A DNA stretch of 64,000 bases from Rubripirellula obstinata (GTDB lineage Bacteria > Planctomycetota > Planctomycetia > Pirellulales > Pirellulaceae): positions 1-64,000 of the forward strand of contig NZ_LWSK01000021.1 of NCBI RefSeq assembly GCF_001642955.1. Direction: 5' to 3'. The notes under the pieces were generated by a model that was not told the origin of the DNA, searched no databases, and worked only from the letters and a program-made list of their open reading frames with translations. A program made the position numbers and the translations under genes. Each line of letters starts with the position of its first letter. Position 1 is the first letter of the stretch. Shown piece by piece: positions 25,901-35,100 of this stretch.

Positions 25901-28434
25901 TCCACCGACGGAATTCCCGGCTCGTTTTCTTCTTGAATCCCATTGTTGTTGATATCGACGTATACCGTTCCAGAGACCGTCGAATTCGCCAGTTCGACGT
26001 TGGTTGAGGCTGAAGCCTCAGTGCTGCCAGACCCGTCTTCTCCGAATACTGAATCGAAGAACTGCCATGCCACGGAGACGTCATTGGCTTGAACACCCGA
26101 TGCGCCCGAATCAACGACTGCATTGATGACCATCGTGAAACTATCATCCACATCCAGATTTCCTTTCGCGAATGTCACGACGCCATCGTCATCAAAGTCA
26201 AATAGCTCCTCACCGTTTGGACCAGTACCGCTGACAAAAGTCACACCGTCAGGCAATGTGCTCGTATAGTTCACTTCAGATGCAGCGACATTGCCGACAT
26301 TCGTGACCACGCTTGTGTAGGTCAGCAATGAGCCCGGTATCGCTGTTGCATCGGAGACATCATGGGAGATCTGCAAATCAGCAAACTCGGGAGCCATAAT
26401 TGGTATGATCTCGAAAGATGCACCACTGGAGTTGTTCGTTTCGATAGTATCCACGGCTGCGAGCGTGGAAACTTCCACCGATGCACCCTGACTTCCCGGA
26501 CTATCGAGGTTAACGGATAAGGTGAATGAGATGCTCTCACCGGCGGCTAGCGATCCGAACGGAAAAGCCCCGTCAGCAAATATGTCTGGGAAACCGATGT
26601 TACCGGGAACGTCAAATGATAAACCCGACGAAAGGCTGCCAACAATAATGATTTCTAATGCATCTGCCGGTCCGAGGTTTTCAATCGTGACATCGAAAGA
26701 AGCTGTATCACCTTCCCTGAAATCGCCGAAACTAAATTCAATGGGTGTCGTCGCCCGCAGATCCGCCAGCGGTATCAGGCCAAAGTCGACGGTTGTATTT
26801 GTGTTTGGGTCATCGTCATCGTCATCGATGGGTTCGGATTGCGAGGCCAGGGTCACGGGCGCGGAAATGATCGCACCACCCGCAATTGCCTGGGTTCCAT
26901 TATCGTCATTGTCCAGATCGTCATCCGGATCTGGGGCAACGGTGGTAAACAGGCTGCTGGCATGACCAAACAGAACGCCATTCGGATTGCTGCTGCCGGT
27001 GTTGTCCGCGAACTGGCTAGCCGGGATGACGACACGATATTCACCTGGATCGAGGTTGTTAAACCTGTACCGATCCAGGCGCGAAGTCGTCGTACCGATG
27101 GGACTATCGTTGAAGCTCAGGCTGTCGCCGGGATCAAACGGCAAAAGATTTCCTGTGACATCATAGAGGCGGACTTCAACCGAATCTCCAAATTGGCTGC
27201 TATCAATGTCCAAGAGTCCATCATTTAATGCCTCGGGGATGCCAGTCACTCTACCCGATATATCCAAAAAGAGCGTTCCGCCAAGGGTCAGAGGTTGGAT
27301 GTTTGGTAGGTCCAGCGTAAATACGTCGGTTCGCCGAGCTTCAATGAGCGACACCTCAATGACGGTGTCCTCGTTATCTTGATTCAAAACCAATTCAATC
27401 GCGCCAACATCATTGAAGTTTGCACCACCGCTCGGTTGTGCGGTAAAAGCACTAAAGGGCACAAACAATTCTTCAAACTCCGCGGTTCCTGGTGCGGAAA
27501 TGGTCGCTACCGATACTTCGGTATCGCTGGTGTAGACTCTGATTTCAAAACTTTCGTCGATCGTTACCGCAAAACGAGTGTTCAAGAGGATCCCACCACC
27601 GCCTGCCAATGGTTCATCCGCGGTGCCGCCACCAAGCGAGATGTTGTTCAAACCCAGTGGATTCAAACTGATTTCTCCGTCTTCGCCGTCGTATTGCAGC
27701 AGTGCTTCACCGTCACCAAAAACTGTATCAACGGCAACTCCATCGCCGCTTCCCGCCGTTAGACTGAATCGAATCCGTGCACCTCCCATACTCCCGGGGT
27801 CAGTCGTCAACTGAGCATCTCGCTCTCCGCCTATGGTGCCGCTAAGGCTACTTTGAAAATCAACCGCAGAGGGAGTAGGGCTGACGATCTCGAAGTTGAA
27901 GCTGTCCACATCCGAAAAGTCATCGATCAGTGCGGTTCTTTCCCCGTCGGCTTGATCGACCGTTACCAAAACTGGCTGGATATGGCTGGGGGCGTTCAAA
28001 CCGCCAACGGCTGCCTGGCGAACGAAATAGTTGCCTACTTCCAAACCGTCAAAGCGATAAATTCCTGTCACAAGGTCGGTCTGAACCGTGTCAACAAGTG
28101 AGTCGCTTGGGTCGAATTGACCCGGATCAAGACCGTCGTCGCGGAAAAGCTCTACTTCCACGCCGCTCGCACCAGGACTTCCCGGACCAACGACGTCATC
28201 GAATGAATCTACCAGTACCGGTGGATCACCTGGTGACGGTCCATCGTTGTTGAGGTCGATGAATACCGCACCCGTGATCGATGCCAGATCTGTTGCCAGC
28301 AAGTATCGCGATTCCAGTAATTCACCCGCCAAGCGTCGCCTCCGATTTCGCGACGCTCGGCGAAGTCTACGTTTGCTCCCTCCAAGGCGAGATGGGATCG
28401 ATTGCGAGTATCTACTGCTGCCGGGCATTGACAT
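22951..28434 (-). CDS. Giant surface protein: SdrD-B, DUF11, Calx-beta, cadherin-like, FG-GAP, dockerin
   Basis: An 1,827-aa exported protein. The N-terminus has an Arg-rich stretch then LLESRYLLAT, the planctomycete sorting-signal pattern. Modules in order: SdrD B-like collagen-binding-type repeats (GAVFIDLNNDG; GTVYVDINNNG), a DUF11 repeat (LLTYTSVVTNVGNVA), a Calx-beta-like domain (GEFTIRLDN to FTLEF), a cadherin/VCBS-like domain (DDSLTLTPSQLI), FG-GAP/VCBS blades (DLNGDGNADLV, GDFDGDGNIDLA) and a dockerin pair (DVSADGRVSALDAL; DVDRNGVTTARDALL). Dockerin loops bind calcium and mediate protein-protein docking. Adhesion or cell-wall structure is the likely role. The C-terminal third parallels the plus-strand protein at 32138-37645. 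The start at 28434 puts the Arg/LES..LLA signal within the first 50 residues. Confidence 0.85.
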   Translation of the reverse strand: MSMPGSSRYSQSIPSRLGGSKRRLRRASRNRRRRLAGELLESRYLLATDLASITGAVFIDLNNDGPSPGDPPVLVDSFDDVVGPGSPGASGVEVELFRDDGLDPGQFDPSDSLVDTVQTDLVTGIYRFDGLEVGNYFVRQAAVGGLNAPSHIQPVLVTVDQADGERTALIDDFSDVDSFNFEIVSPTPSAVDFQSSLSGTIGGERDAQLTTDPGSMGGARIRFSLTAGSGDGVAVDTVFGDGEALLQYDGEDGEISLNPLGLNNISLGGGTADEPLAGGGGILLNTRFAVTIDESFEIRVYTSDTEVSVATISAPGTAEFEELFVPFSAFTAQPSGGANFNDVGAIELVLNQDNEDTVIEVSLIEARRTDVFTLDLPNIQPLTLGGTLFLDISGRVTGIPEALNDGLLDIDSSQFGDSVEVRLYDVTGNLLPFDPGDSLSFNDSPIGTTTSRLDRYRFNNLDPGEYRVVIPASQFADNTGSSNPNGVLFGHASSLFTTVAPDPDDDLDNDDNGTQAIAGGAIISAPVTLASQSEPIDDDDDDPNTNTTVDFGLIPLADLRATTPIEFSFGDFREGDTASFDVTIENLGPADALEIIIVGSLSSGLSFDVPGNIGFPDIFADGAFPFGSLAAGESISFTLSVNLDSPGSQGASVEVSTLAAVDTIETNNSSGASFEIIPIMAPEFADLQISHDVSDATAIPGSLLTYTSVVTNVGNVAASEVNYTSTLPDGVTFVSGTGPNGEELFDFDDDGVVTFAKGNLDVDDSFTMVINAVVDSGASGVQANDVSVAWQFFDSVFGEDGSGSTEASASTNVELANSTVSGTVYVDINNNGIQEENEPGIPSVELNLFPQGIGVDVPFVATTDENGAYLFEDLPAGSYDLLQIQPVDFRDGIETIGVGGGDGISVDDNRFSNLTFGSDETATNFNFGELAGSATLSIETTRNASEPDVNGEFTIRLDNALATDTTVNLEYIPNTVEDEDIFPIDLEVTIPAGETSVIIPVIVRDDDIVEEVESFTLEFASRGFGVICAAPIGQAPICPDPSDLFRIANGFQEDPNASSAEMLVLSDDMTVADGRLDLLEDGPAQSIDVRTLFTSDNFLSSPDTGTTELLTLVVEDFIATFTPMPDAFGSNTFQFSLIDSEGIPTGEVATVTVNVTPANDPPVAIDDSLTLTPSQLIDDGSFAISIADLLANDAVGPPNETEMAQLILTDPTTESGLDIRIENELLIVSTNSATPGFNELNDTFSYRMSDGEFTSEASVAIEFLGGVTGQVTCDSDSGSSLFGTRVFVDRDGDRRHDSDEPFDTADSSGSFNVFSSLSGSEVLAAAIPSSCQAVAQKPGITQSTVDLGLVARSVAAGDFTSTGRDLLVAVDFDDKILRLAEFDGNYSVAETIDVDRRPQMIVHRDIGTQTTINAVASIGVLETQDNVVNSIAGGISVSQGSSANYIDFQSGSGTIDLLIEDFDGDQVFDVGTVSFRSSTLQVHLAANGFSPVIVAGDLGQVVAIASGDLNGDGNADLVTGSVGYDSGLAGTPDIGSMTIHLGNGDGTFRPTASNPILAGDVVALSVGALNETEDAIAVFSTGGGGGVNVHQLIDNELLLLSSIDSLNDISDLQLGDFDGDGNIDLATVSLQGNAAEIFLGDGSGGFASLQTISVLTPIDVMAADIDNSGRDDLVILNLFGSPDRLPSALTIVKTDVAEVLASEISGESVDIVFSGNSSLQTLDVSADGRVSALDALQVMNQIQRQSTSAEGELVAADTKTASLRDRTDVDRNGVTTARDALLIINHISRTRADQFDEVLTIQAVPEIETTILGKREDLVDEALSGLF

Positions 28435-28611
28435 AAAGTCACCTGGTATTACTTACACGAAAGGTTGTCAAAACGTTAAACTATCGCTGCGAGAACTGAT
28501 GGCAGGATGCCATGCCCCCCGAAAGCCAACAAGGTTACCCTAGTTTCCCCTGTCTCGCAAGATTGCCCTAAGTGAACCCCGTTTTTGAGCGATGCTCGCA
28601 AATTGACTGCT

Positions 28612-30567
28612 ATGCCCAATCGCCGCCCCAAGGTCGATATCAAGGTTTGTTCCTCTGATCAAATTCAATCATTTGTTGCGGTTCCTTTGCCGGTGGAGTT
28701 GGGGCGGCAAAACAAGGACGATAACGGTTGGATGGCATTGCAGAATCTGGGCGATCGACACCGGATTGCCGTTGCACCGAGGTCGGAAACCAATCTGTCA
28801 CGCGAAGCTCTGCGAATTTGTACGGAACATGGCAACATTATCGTTGCCAACATGCAGGGGAGGTCGATCTATCGGATCGGGGACGAAACTTTCCCCCCAA
28901 ACCAATCCGTAACGGTGACGCATCCAGTCCAGATTCATCTGCTGGATCATGTGTCGATCGAAATCAGTCCTTCGACGGAAGATCGAAGCAGCATTGTCGG
29001 GGATATCGAACAAACCATTGGCACATCGGCGATCCCGTCGGTAGGCCTTGGGGCGGGCAAGCTCCGCGACCTTTTGCAACAAGATGCCGGGGAAGGTGCA
29101 GGTCAGGTCGCCGTAGGGATGGTCAGACGTGCTCTGGAAGTCATGCGAATGTCGGTCGGTTCGGATCAGTTCTTCCAAGCCGCAGCACGAAACACTGCGG
29201 CGATGATCGAGCTTGACCGGGCCGTTGTGCTTGTGATGGATCCGGGGGGAAACCTTTCAGTTAGGGCCGCGATTGAAATGTCTTCCGATTCTTCGGAAGG
29301 CTTAGACACCGCAAACCGAGACCCAAACTTTGACACGTATCCGGACGCGGACTCGAGTGAAGTCGTCGAGCCATTCGCCAGTATGCAAACGTCGGACATG
29401 GATCATTCCTATTCGAATCAGCTTGTCGACACGGTCTTGAAGACCCGAAAAAAAGCGATCTACGAACCTGCCAACATGATTCATACGATTGGTTCGTCAC
29501 TCATGACGCTCGATCGCGCCGTGGCAGCACCAATGTTGGATGACGCTGGAGAGGTTCTGGGCGTGTTGTATGGCGATCGAAAGTTTACCGGCGCGCCGTC
29601 CGAGAAACCCATCTCTGAATTAGAAGCAACTCTGCTGGAAGTGATGGCCGGTGCCGTGGCGTCGGGTCTCGTTCGTCAGCGTGAAGAATCGGTACGCGCT
29701 GCGATGGCTCAGTTCTTTTCCCCCGAGGTGACCGAGCGGCTCAGCGCGAACGAAAACCTGCTGGTCGGTCGAGATGCCGAGGTGACTGTCATGTTCTGCG
29801 ACATCCGAAGCTTCAGCCGCATCACCGAACGCGTCGGTCCCGAGAAGACCATCGAATGGATTAACGATGTTCTTTCTGAATTGTCTAAATGCGTCGTCGC
29901 GACCGACGGTGTCTTGGTCGACTACGTTGGTGATGAATTGATGGCGATGTGGGGAGCGCCAGGGGACCAACCCGATCACGCTGTCCGAGCCTGCATGTCG
30001 GCTTTGGAAATGATTGGAAAAACCGAGATGCTGCGACAACGATGGAACGAAATCACACCGGATGGGTTTGGTTTTGGCATCGGCATTAATACGGGCGTTG
30101 CACGGGTTGGAAACACCGGTTCAACGCTGAAATTCAAGTATGGGCCACTCGGAAACACAGTGAATCTGGCAAGCCGAATTCAAGGCATGACCAAAAAATT
30201 TGGTGTGCAGGTCTTGGTGGCTCAATCAACACGCGACGCCGTCAACGCTGCACCGAAGTCCGATTCGCAAACGGATCCCCTCTCATTCCGACGCTTGGCC
30301 GACGTTCAACCACTGGGTGTGAATGAAGTCGTTTCTGTTCACCAACTCGATGGCGGCAAATCCGATTGGGTTCAGCGATGCCGTGGATATGACGAAGCGC
30401 TGGCCGCTTACAACCGCCAGGATCTAGGGAATGCTGTTCAATTAGCCGGATCGATGATTCACCAATATCCAGAGGACGGTCCTATGGTTCGACTGCTTGG
30501 ACGCATCATTGATGCCATGACTAGTGACACAGATTTTGATCCCGTCATTCGTTTCCAATCCAAATAG
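28612..30567 (+). CDS. FHA-GAF-class III nucleotide cyclase
   Basis: A 651-aa cytoplasmic protein that would make cAMP or cGMP. Residues about 1-115 look like an FHA domain (NLSREALRI, NMQGRSIYRIGD), which binds phosphothreonine; about 165-370 like a GAF sensor domain (QFFQAAARNTAAMIELDRAV); about 375-550 are the class III catalytic domain. The two metal Asps are present (Asp397 in FCDIRSFS, Asp441 in YVGDELMAMW), as are the transition-state Asn518 and Arg522 (VNLASR). The base-selecting position that is Asp or Thr in many adenylate cyclases is Gly511 in YGPLGN, so the product cannot be assigned. ATG at 28612 is preferred; a TTG at 28585 would add nine residues. The stop lies four bases before the CNB-kinase, indicating co-transcription. 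Confidence 0.88.
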   Translation: MPNRRPKVDIKVCSSDQIQSFVAVPLPVELGRQNKDDNGWMALQNLGDRHRIAVAPRSETNLSREALRICTEHGNIIVANMQGRSIYRIGDETFPPNQSVTVTHPVQIHLLDHVSIEISPSTEDRSSIVGDIEQTIGTSAIPSVGLGAGKLRDLLQQDAGEGAGQVAVGMVRRALEVMRMSVGSDQFFQAAARNTAAMIELDRAVVLVMDPGGNLSVRAAIEMSSDSSEGLDTANRDPNFDTYPDADSSEVVEPFASMQTSDMDHSYSNQLVDTVLKTRKKAIYEPANMIHTIGSSLMTLDRAVAAPMLDDAGEVLGVLYGDRKFTGAPSEKPISELEATLLEVMAGAVASGLVRQREESVRAAMAQFFSPEVTERLSANENLLVGRDAEVTVMFCDIRSFSRITERVGPEKTIEWINDVLSELSKCVVATDGVLVDYVGDELMAMWGAPGDQPDHAVRACMSALEMIGKTEMLRQRWNEITPDGFGFGIGINTGVARVGNTGSTLKFKYGPLGNTVNLASRIQGMTKKFGVQVLVAQSTRDAVNAAPKSDSQTDPLSFRRLADVQPLGVNEVVSVHQLDGGKSDWVQRCRGYDEALAAYNRQDLGNAVQLAGSMIHQYPEDGPMVRLLGRIIDAMTSDTDFDPVIRFQSK

Positions 30568-30571
30568 CAAG

Positions 30572-31951
30572 ATGGAAAACCCACTCGATAACAATCCGAA
30601 TTCGACTCGATTCAACCCCGAAGATCCGTCACAGGTTTCTGTTGATTCGATCCGGACCGAGACTTTCATCTTCGACGGCGATTCGATCGCCTCCTGCGGC
30701 GATACCACCGTACAAGCAGATGGTCATACTCGACGCATCGCAATTGATTCTCTAGCCAATCTACACGTCAAGGAAATCGAAGCGTTCGCAGCGACCAATG
30801 AGCTTTGCTTCGTCAAACGCAATTACGAAGCTGGTGAGTATCTGCTCCACCAGGGCGATCTCGCGGAAGGATTGTTCATCATCGATTCTGGGACGGTGCA
30901 AGTTGTCGATAAGGTGTCAGGCCATTTGATTGATCAACAAAGTGCGCCGGGAGTCTTTGGTGAGATCTCTATTCTTACCGGCCAACCTTGTTCCGCCGAT
31001 GTGATCGCAGAGACCGACGTCACTGCCAGACTACTGAGCGCACAATCTTATGCGTCTTGCGAGACCGCAGGCCTGAATGTTGAACAGGTTTTGGGCGGGC
31101 TGGCTTCGACACGACTCGGGCATCACGTTCATGACGCTTTGCATGGAAAAACACTTCATGGTTATCGGATTGACCGTTGCATTTCGCGAGGCGGAATGGG
31201 CGTCGTCTACGAAGCCGAAGATCCCGATGGACGCCAGGTTGCCGTTAAGATGTTAATGCATCGTTTCATTGCGGATGAATCCATGCAGCGGCGGTTTGCC
31301 GATGAAGCGGCAATGTTGGAACGCTTGGATCACCCTAACATCAATCGCTTTTTGGATCACTTCCAAGAATATCGGACACACTTTTTAGTCCTGCAACTTT
31401 GTGACGGAACGGACCTAGGCAAATATGTCCAACAGAAAGGATGCCTGCCAAATGCAGAGATAAAGTCGATCATCAAGCAGGTCGCGGCAGGACTACTTGA
31501 AGCGCACGAAAAAGGAGTTTTGCATCGCGACCTGAAGCCCGCCAACTTGCTTATCAGCAGGCGAGGTGAAGTTCAAATCGCTGACTTTGGGCTAAGCCGA
31601 CTTCGCGAACTGCAATCCGTCGAAAATACGATCGTAGGGACGCCAACTTACATGGCACCCGAACTTTTTCGCCGCATCGACTCCGGCATGCGTGGCGATT
31701 TTTATGCTCTGGGTTGCCTGATGTATCAACTGGTGACAGGACGACATCTGTTCCGCTGGCAAGTGCTTGGTGAGTTGATCAAGACCAAAAACGATTTCTG
31801 CCCCGAAACGGCGATCACGTCGGAGTCGATCGCCGAACTACGGGATGGTAATCCCGTTGATCCTGAGATCCTAAATTGGATCGTGACTGCCTTGCAGGCG
31901 GACCCTCAAAAACGCGAGATCGACCTGGCGAGAATAGCCTCACGCGATTGA
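30572..31951 (+). CDS. Cyclic-nucleotide-binding-domain Ser/Thr protein kinase
   Basis: A 459-aa protein with a CNB domain (about residues 60-180) followed by a kinase domain (about 200-455), the order seen in eukaryotic PKG. The CNB fold elements are clear (AGEYLLHQGDLAEGLFII, FGEISILTG), but the phosphate-binding cassette keeps Glu131 while the usual Arg is Cys140 (GQPCSADV). Ligand binding is thus doubtful, or altered. The kinase looks active: GGMGVVYEAE loop, Lys226, HRDLKPAN with Asp320, DFG with Asp338, and APE. There is no membrane segment. It follows the cyclase by four bases, so second messenger and kinase may act together; the FHA domain of the cyclase could also read phosphothreonines made by this kinase. 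Confidence 0.88.
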   Translation: MENPLDNNPNSTRFNPEDPSQVSVDSIRTETFIFDGDSIASCGDTTVQADGHTRRIAIDSLANLHVKEIEAFAATNELCFVKRNYEAGEYLLHQGDLAEGLFIIDSGTVQVVDKVSGHLIDQQSAPGVFGEISILTGQPCSADVIAETDVTARLLSAQSYASCETAGLNVEQVLGGLASTRLGHHVHDALHGKTLHGYRIDRCISRGGMGVVYEAEDPDGRQVAVKMLMHRFIADESMQRRFADEAAMLERLDHPNINRFLDHFQEYRTHFLVLQLCDGTDLGKYVQQKGCLPNAEIKSIIKQVAAGLLEAHEKGVLHRDLKPANLLISRRGEVQIADFGLSRLRELQSVENTIVGTPTYMAPELFRRIDSGMRGDFYALGCLMYQLVTGRHLFRWQVLGELIKTKNDFCPETAITSESIAELRDGNPVDPEILNWIVTALQADPQKREIDLARIASRD

Positions 31952-32137
31952 CTTTGTTTTGGCAAAATTCCATCGCCGGTATCCGATCGCGAGTGTTGCA
32001 TTGGCTGCCAGACCAAATTATGGTCAAACGCAGACCAGTTCGGCAGCGGGGTGCAAAGCACCTCCTTGGTGCTGACGATCAGCCGCGTTTGGAAGATGTT
32101 TGCCGCGGCCTGAAATGTCCCGTTCACAGGCTATCCG

Positions 32138-35100
32138 ATGTATCAATTAGTCCGCAATCGCCGTGTAAATGACTGTAAACAGCATCGTAAGGTGCCACCC
32201 CGCCGCAAGCTTCTGCTGGAGACTCTCGAAAGACGACGAGTGCTGGCCAGCTACTTCGTTAATCTCGCCGATGATATCGATGACATTTCCGGCGCAGTGT
32301 GCGTGCCCGATCAGGTAGCAGGCAACGACAATTGCACTCTGCGATTAGCCACCCAACTAGCCGCAGCCTCCGCCGAGTCTGACACGATCACGATTGCACC
32401 GGGCACGTATTTCGTTGACCCGATCAATGGCCCGTTCCAATTGGGCGAATCGTCAGACGGCGGAGACATCACGTTCATCGGAGAACCGACGATCCGAATC
32501 CCCGTCGTGATTGATGGACAGAACCAATCCGGTTTGTTCGATCTTGGGAATTTTGAATCAACGTTCACGTTCCAGGCGATGACGTTTCAAAACGGCTTGG
32601 CAAATGATTCCCATGGAGGTGGTGCGTTTCTATCGCTGACTCCGGTCAATCTTGTTCTTGAGGACGTCATCGTTCAGGACAATCGTGCTGAAGTTGACCC
32701 CATCAATGGAATTGGACCGCTCTCCGGTGGTGCGATCTCCGTTGACGGGAATGTCACGATTAGCGATTCAGCGTTTCTGCGAAACTCGGCGACCGGCAAC
32801 GCAGGTGCCATTCGGCTTGTCAATCAAACCGGCAACCAGGGGACTTTGTCGATCACCAACACTCAATTCGTGAGTAATTCGGCTGGTTCGACGGCCGATG
32901 ATGTCAGCCTTGGAGGAGCGATCTTTGTTGAAGCCGATACCTCGCCAACGGACCTCATTCTGGACAGTGTGAGCTTCGAGCTAAATACGTCAGGCGGATC
33001 CGGCGGAGCGGTCTATGCGATTGGAACGACGACCAGTATCACCGGAAGCAGCTTCAATGAGAACACCGCAACGGGAACTGATGGCGGTGCAGGTGCGGTC
33101 TATCTGATCGACAATGCACCGACCCCGCCTACCTTCTTGATCGGATCTAGCACATTCACCAACAACTCATCCATTGGCGGTGGCGGTGCTTTCGAATCGG
33201 TCGGTAACAATGGAACAATCTCCGACTCAACGTTCAGGTTTAACAGCGTCACCGGAACGAGTATCGACTTTCAAAATGGCGGCGGAGCAATAGTTTTGCT
33301 GCCAAGCGATACTACCCCAGCGGACCCGCCCAACACCGTCACAATTTCCAACTCAACGATCGACCAAAATACCGCAACAGCGGCGGGTGGGATCGCGATT
33401 GTCAATGTCGATGTCGGCATCTTTGATTCTGTCATCTCAGCAAACCAAGCGGTTAGATTTGGCATTCCCGTTGCCGGGACTTTGAATGGAGTCGCAGGTG
33501 GTATTGGAATTGCAGCAGACAACGGAGCAGATCTCTTTCTTCTCGACTCCCAAATCATTAACAATACTGCCTCGCTGGATGCAGGTGGCATCGGTGGACT
33601 CGATGTCGACATCACGATTGTCCGATCCACGATCGACGGAAACACCGCCGGGGACACCATGAACATCGGACGCGGCGGTGGCATTGGGCTGCAAGGGTCT
33701 AGCGACGTTCAAAACGATTTTACGTTGGAGATCGACAGCAGCACGATTAGTAACAATCAAGCAACCGGCGATGGCGGCGGCATTGCCATTGTTGGTCCAA
33801 GTTTCATCCTTGAAAACGCAACCATTAGTAGCAACCAAAGTACGCAGGGCAGCGGCGGGGGGATCGCGTATATCGGCCTCGGAAACCCTGAGCCGTTCAT
33901 CGTACTCTCAACGATCGCGAACAATACCGCCTCTGGTATCGGGTCAAATATGATTGTCTCTGGGACAACGATCCAAGTTCAAGGGAGTATCTTCGCGGGA
34001 GGCTCGACGTTTCCAGCTCCCGGTTTTACGTTCACCTCGCTCGGCGAAAACATCGACTCAGGAACGTCGATGGGATTTACACAAGCAACTGATTTAATCG
34101 ACACTGATCCGCTGCTCGGTCCTCTGCAAGATAATGGCGGACGAGTCTCTACACACGCACTACTGACGGGTAGTCCCGCAATCGATTCGTCATCGATCAC
34201 GTCGGATCCCTTTGGCGGTTCATTCTTCGAAGATGCTCGGGGGATCACACGACCTCAAGACGGCGACGGCGACGGCATTGCACTCGCAGATCGCGGAGCT
34301 TTCGAGGCGGAGCAGGTAGCTGCAACCCTCACTCTGGGAGGCGAATTGTTCCTTGACACAGGTCCTGGGAGTTTATTTGGAAACGGGATTTTGGATGCGA
34401 GCGAATCTTTGTTTTTCCCAACTGTCACCGTTGAATTGTTTCGAGCGAATCAAAATCCTGGGTCGGATTCACCCCTTGCGACGGCATCGACCGACAATGG
34501 TAGCTATCGATTTGCGGGACTGGCTGCCGGCAATTATCGGGTCTTCATTCCTCTGTCCAACTTCGCCAGCGGAGGTCCGCTGTTCAACTTTGGCCCAACT
34601 GATGTTACTTCGCCCGATCCTAACAATGACGTTGATGGCGACGACAACTCTATTGCCCTTGGTGCCTCCTCCGGTAGTTTTTTTGGGGTTTCTACCGAAG
34701 GCTTCATCACACTCGCCCCGGGGACCGAACCAATCAATGATGCGGATACCGACCCAAACACCAACACGACACTCGACTTTGCATTTGTCCCGATCCCGTT
34801 TCCCGTCGATCTAGCAATCACAAAAAACTTGCAGGCGGGTGACTCCGTGAACGTTGGAGAAGCCTTTACTTATGAAATTACGGTAACCAACCTTGGTCCG
34901 GGAACGGCCGAGAATGTCTTTGTGACCGATATTCTTCCCGACTCCCTAAGCTTCATTTCACTGGACGCCGGTGGCTCTGCCATCACTTCCGATGTTAGCG
35001 GCCAAACGGTGACGTTTGATCTTGGGCAGGTACCCGTTGGATCATCGACGTTTCGGTTTGACGTCTTTGTTGATTCAGGAGCAACTGGATCGATCATAAG

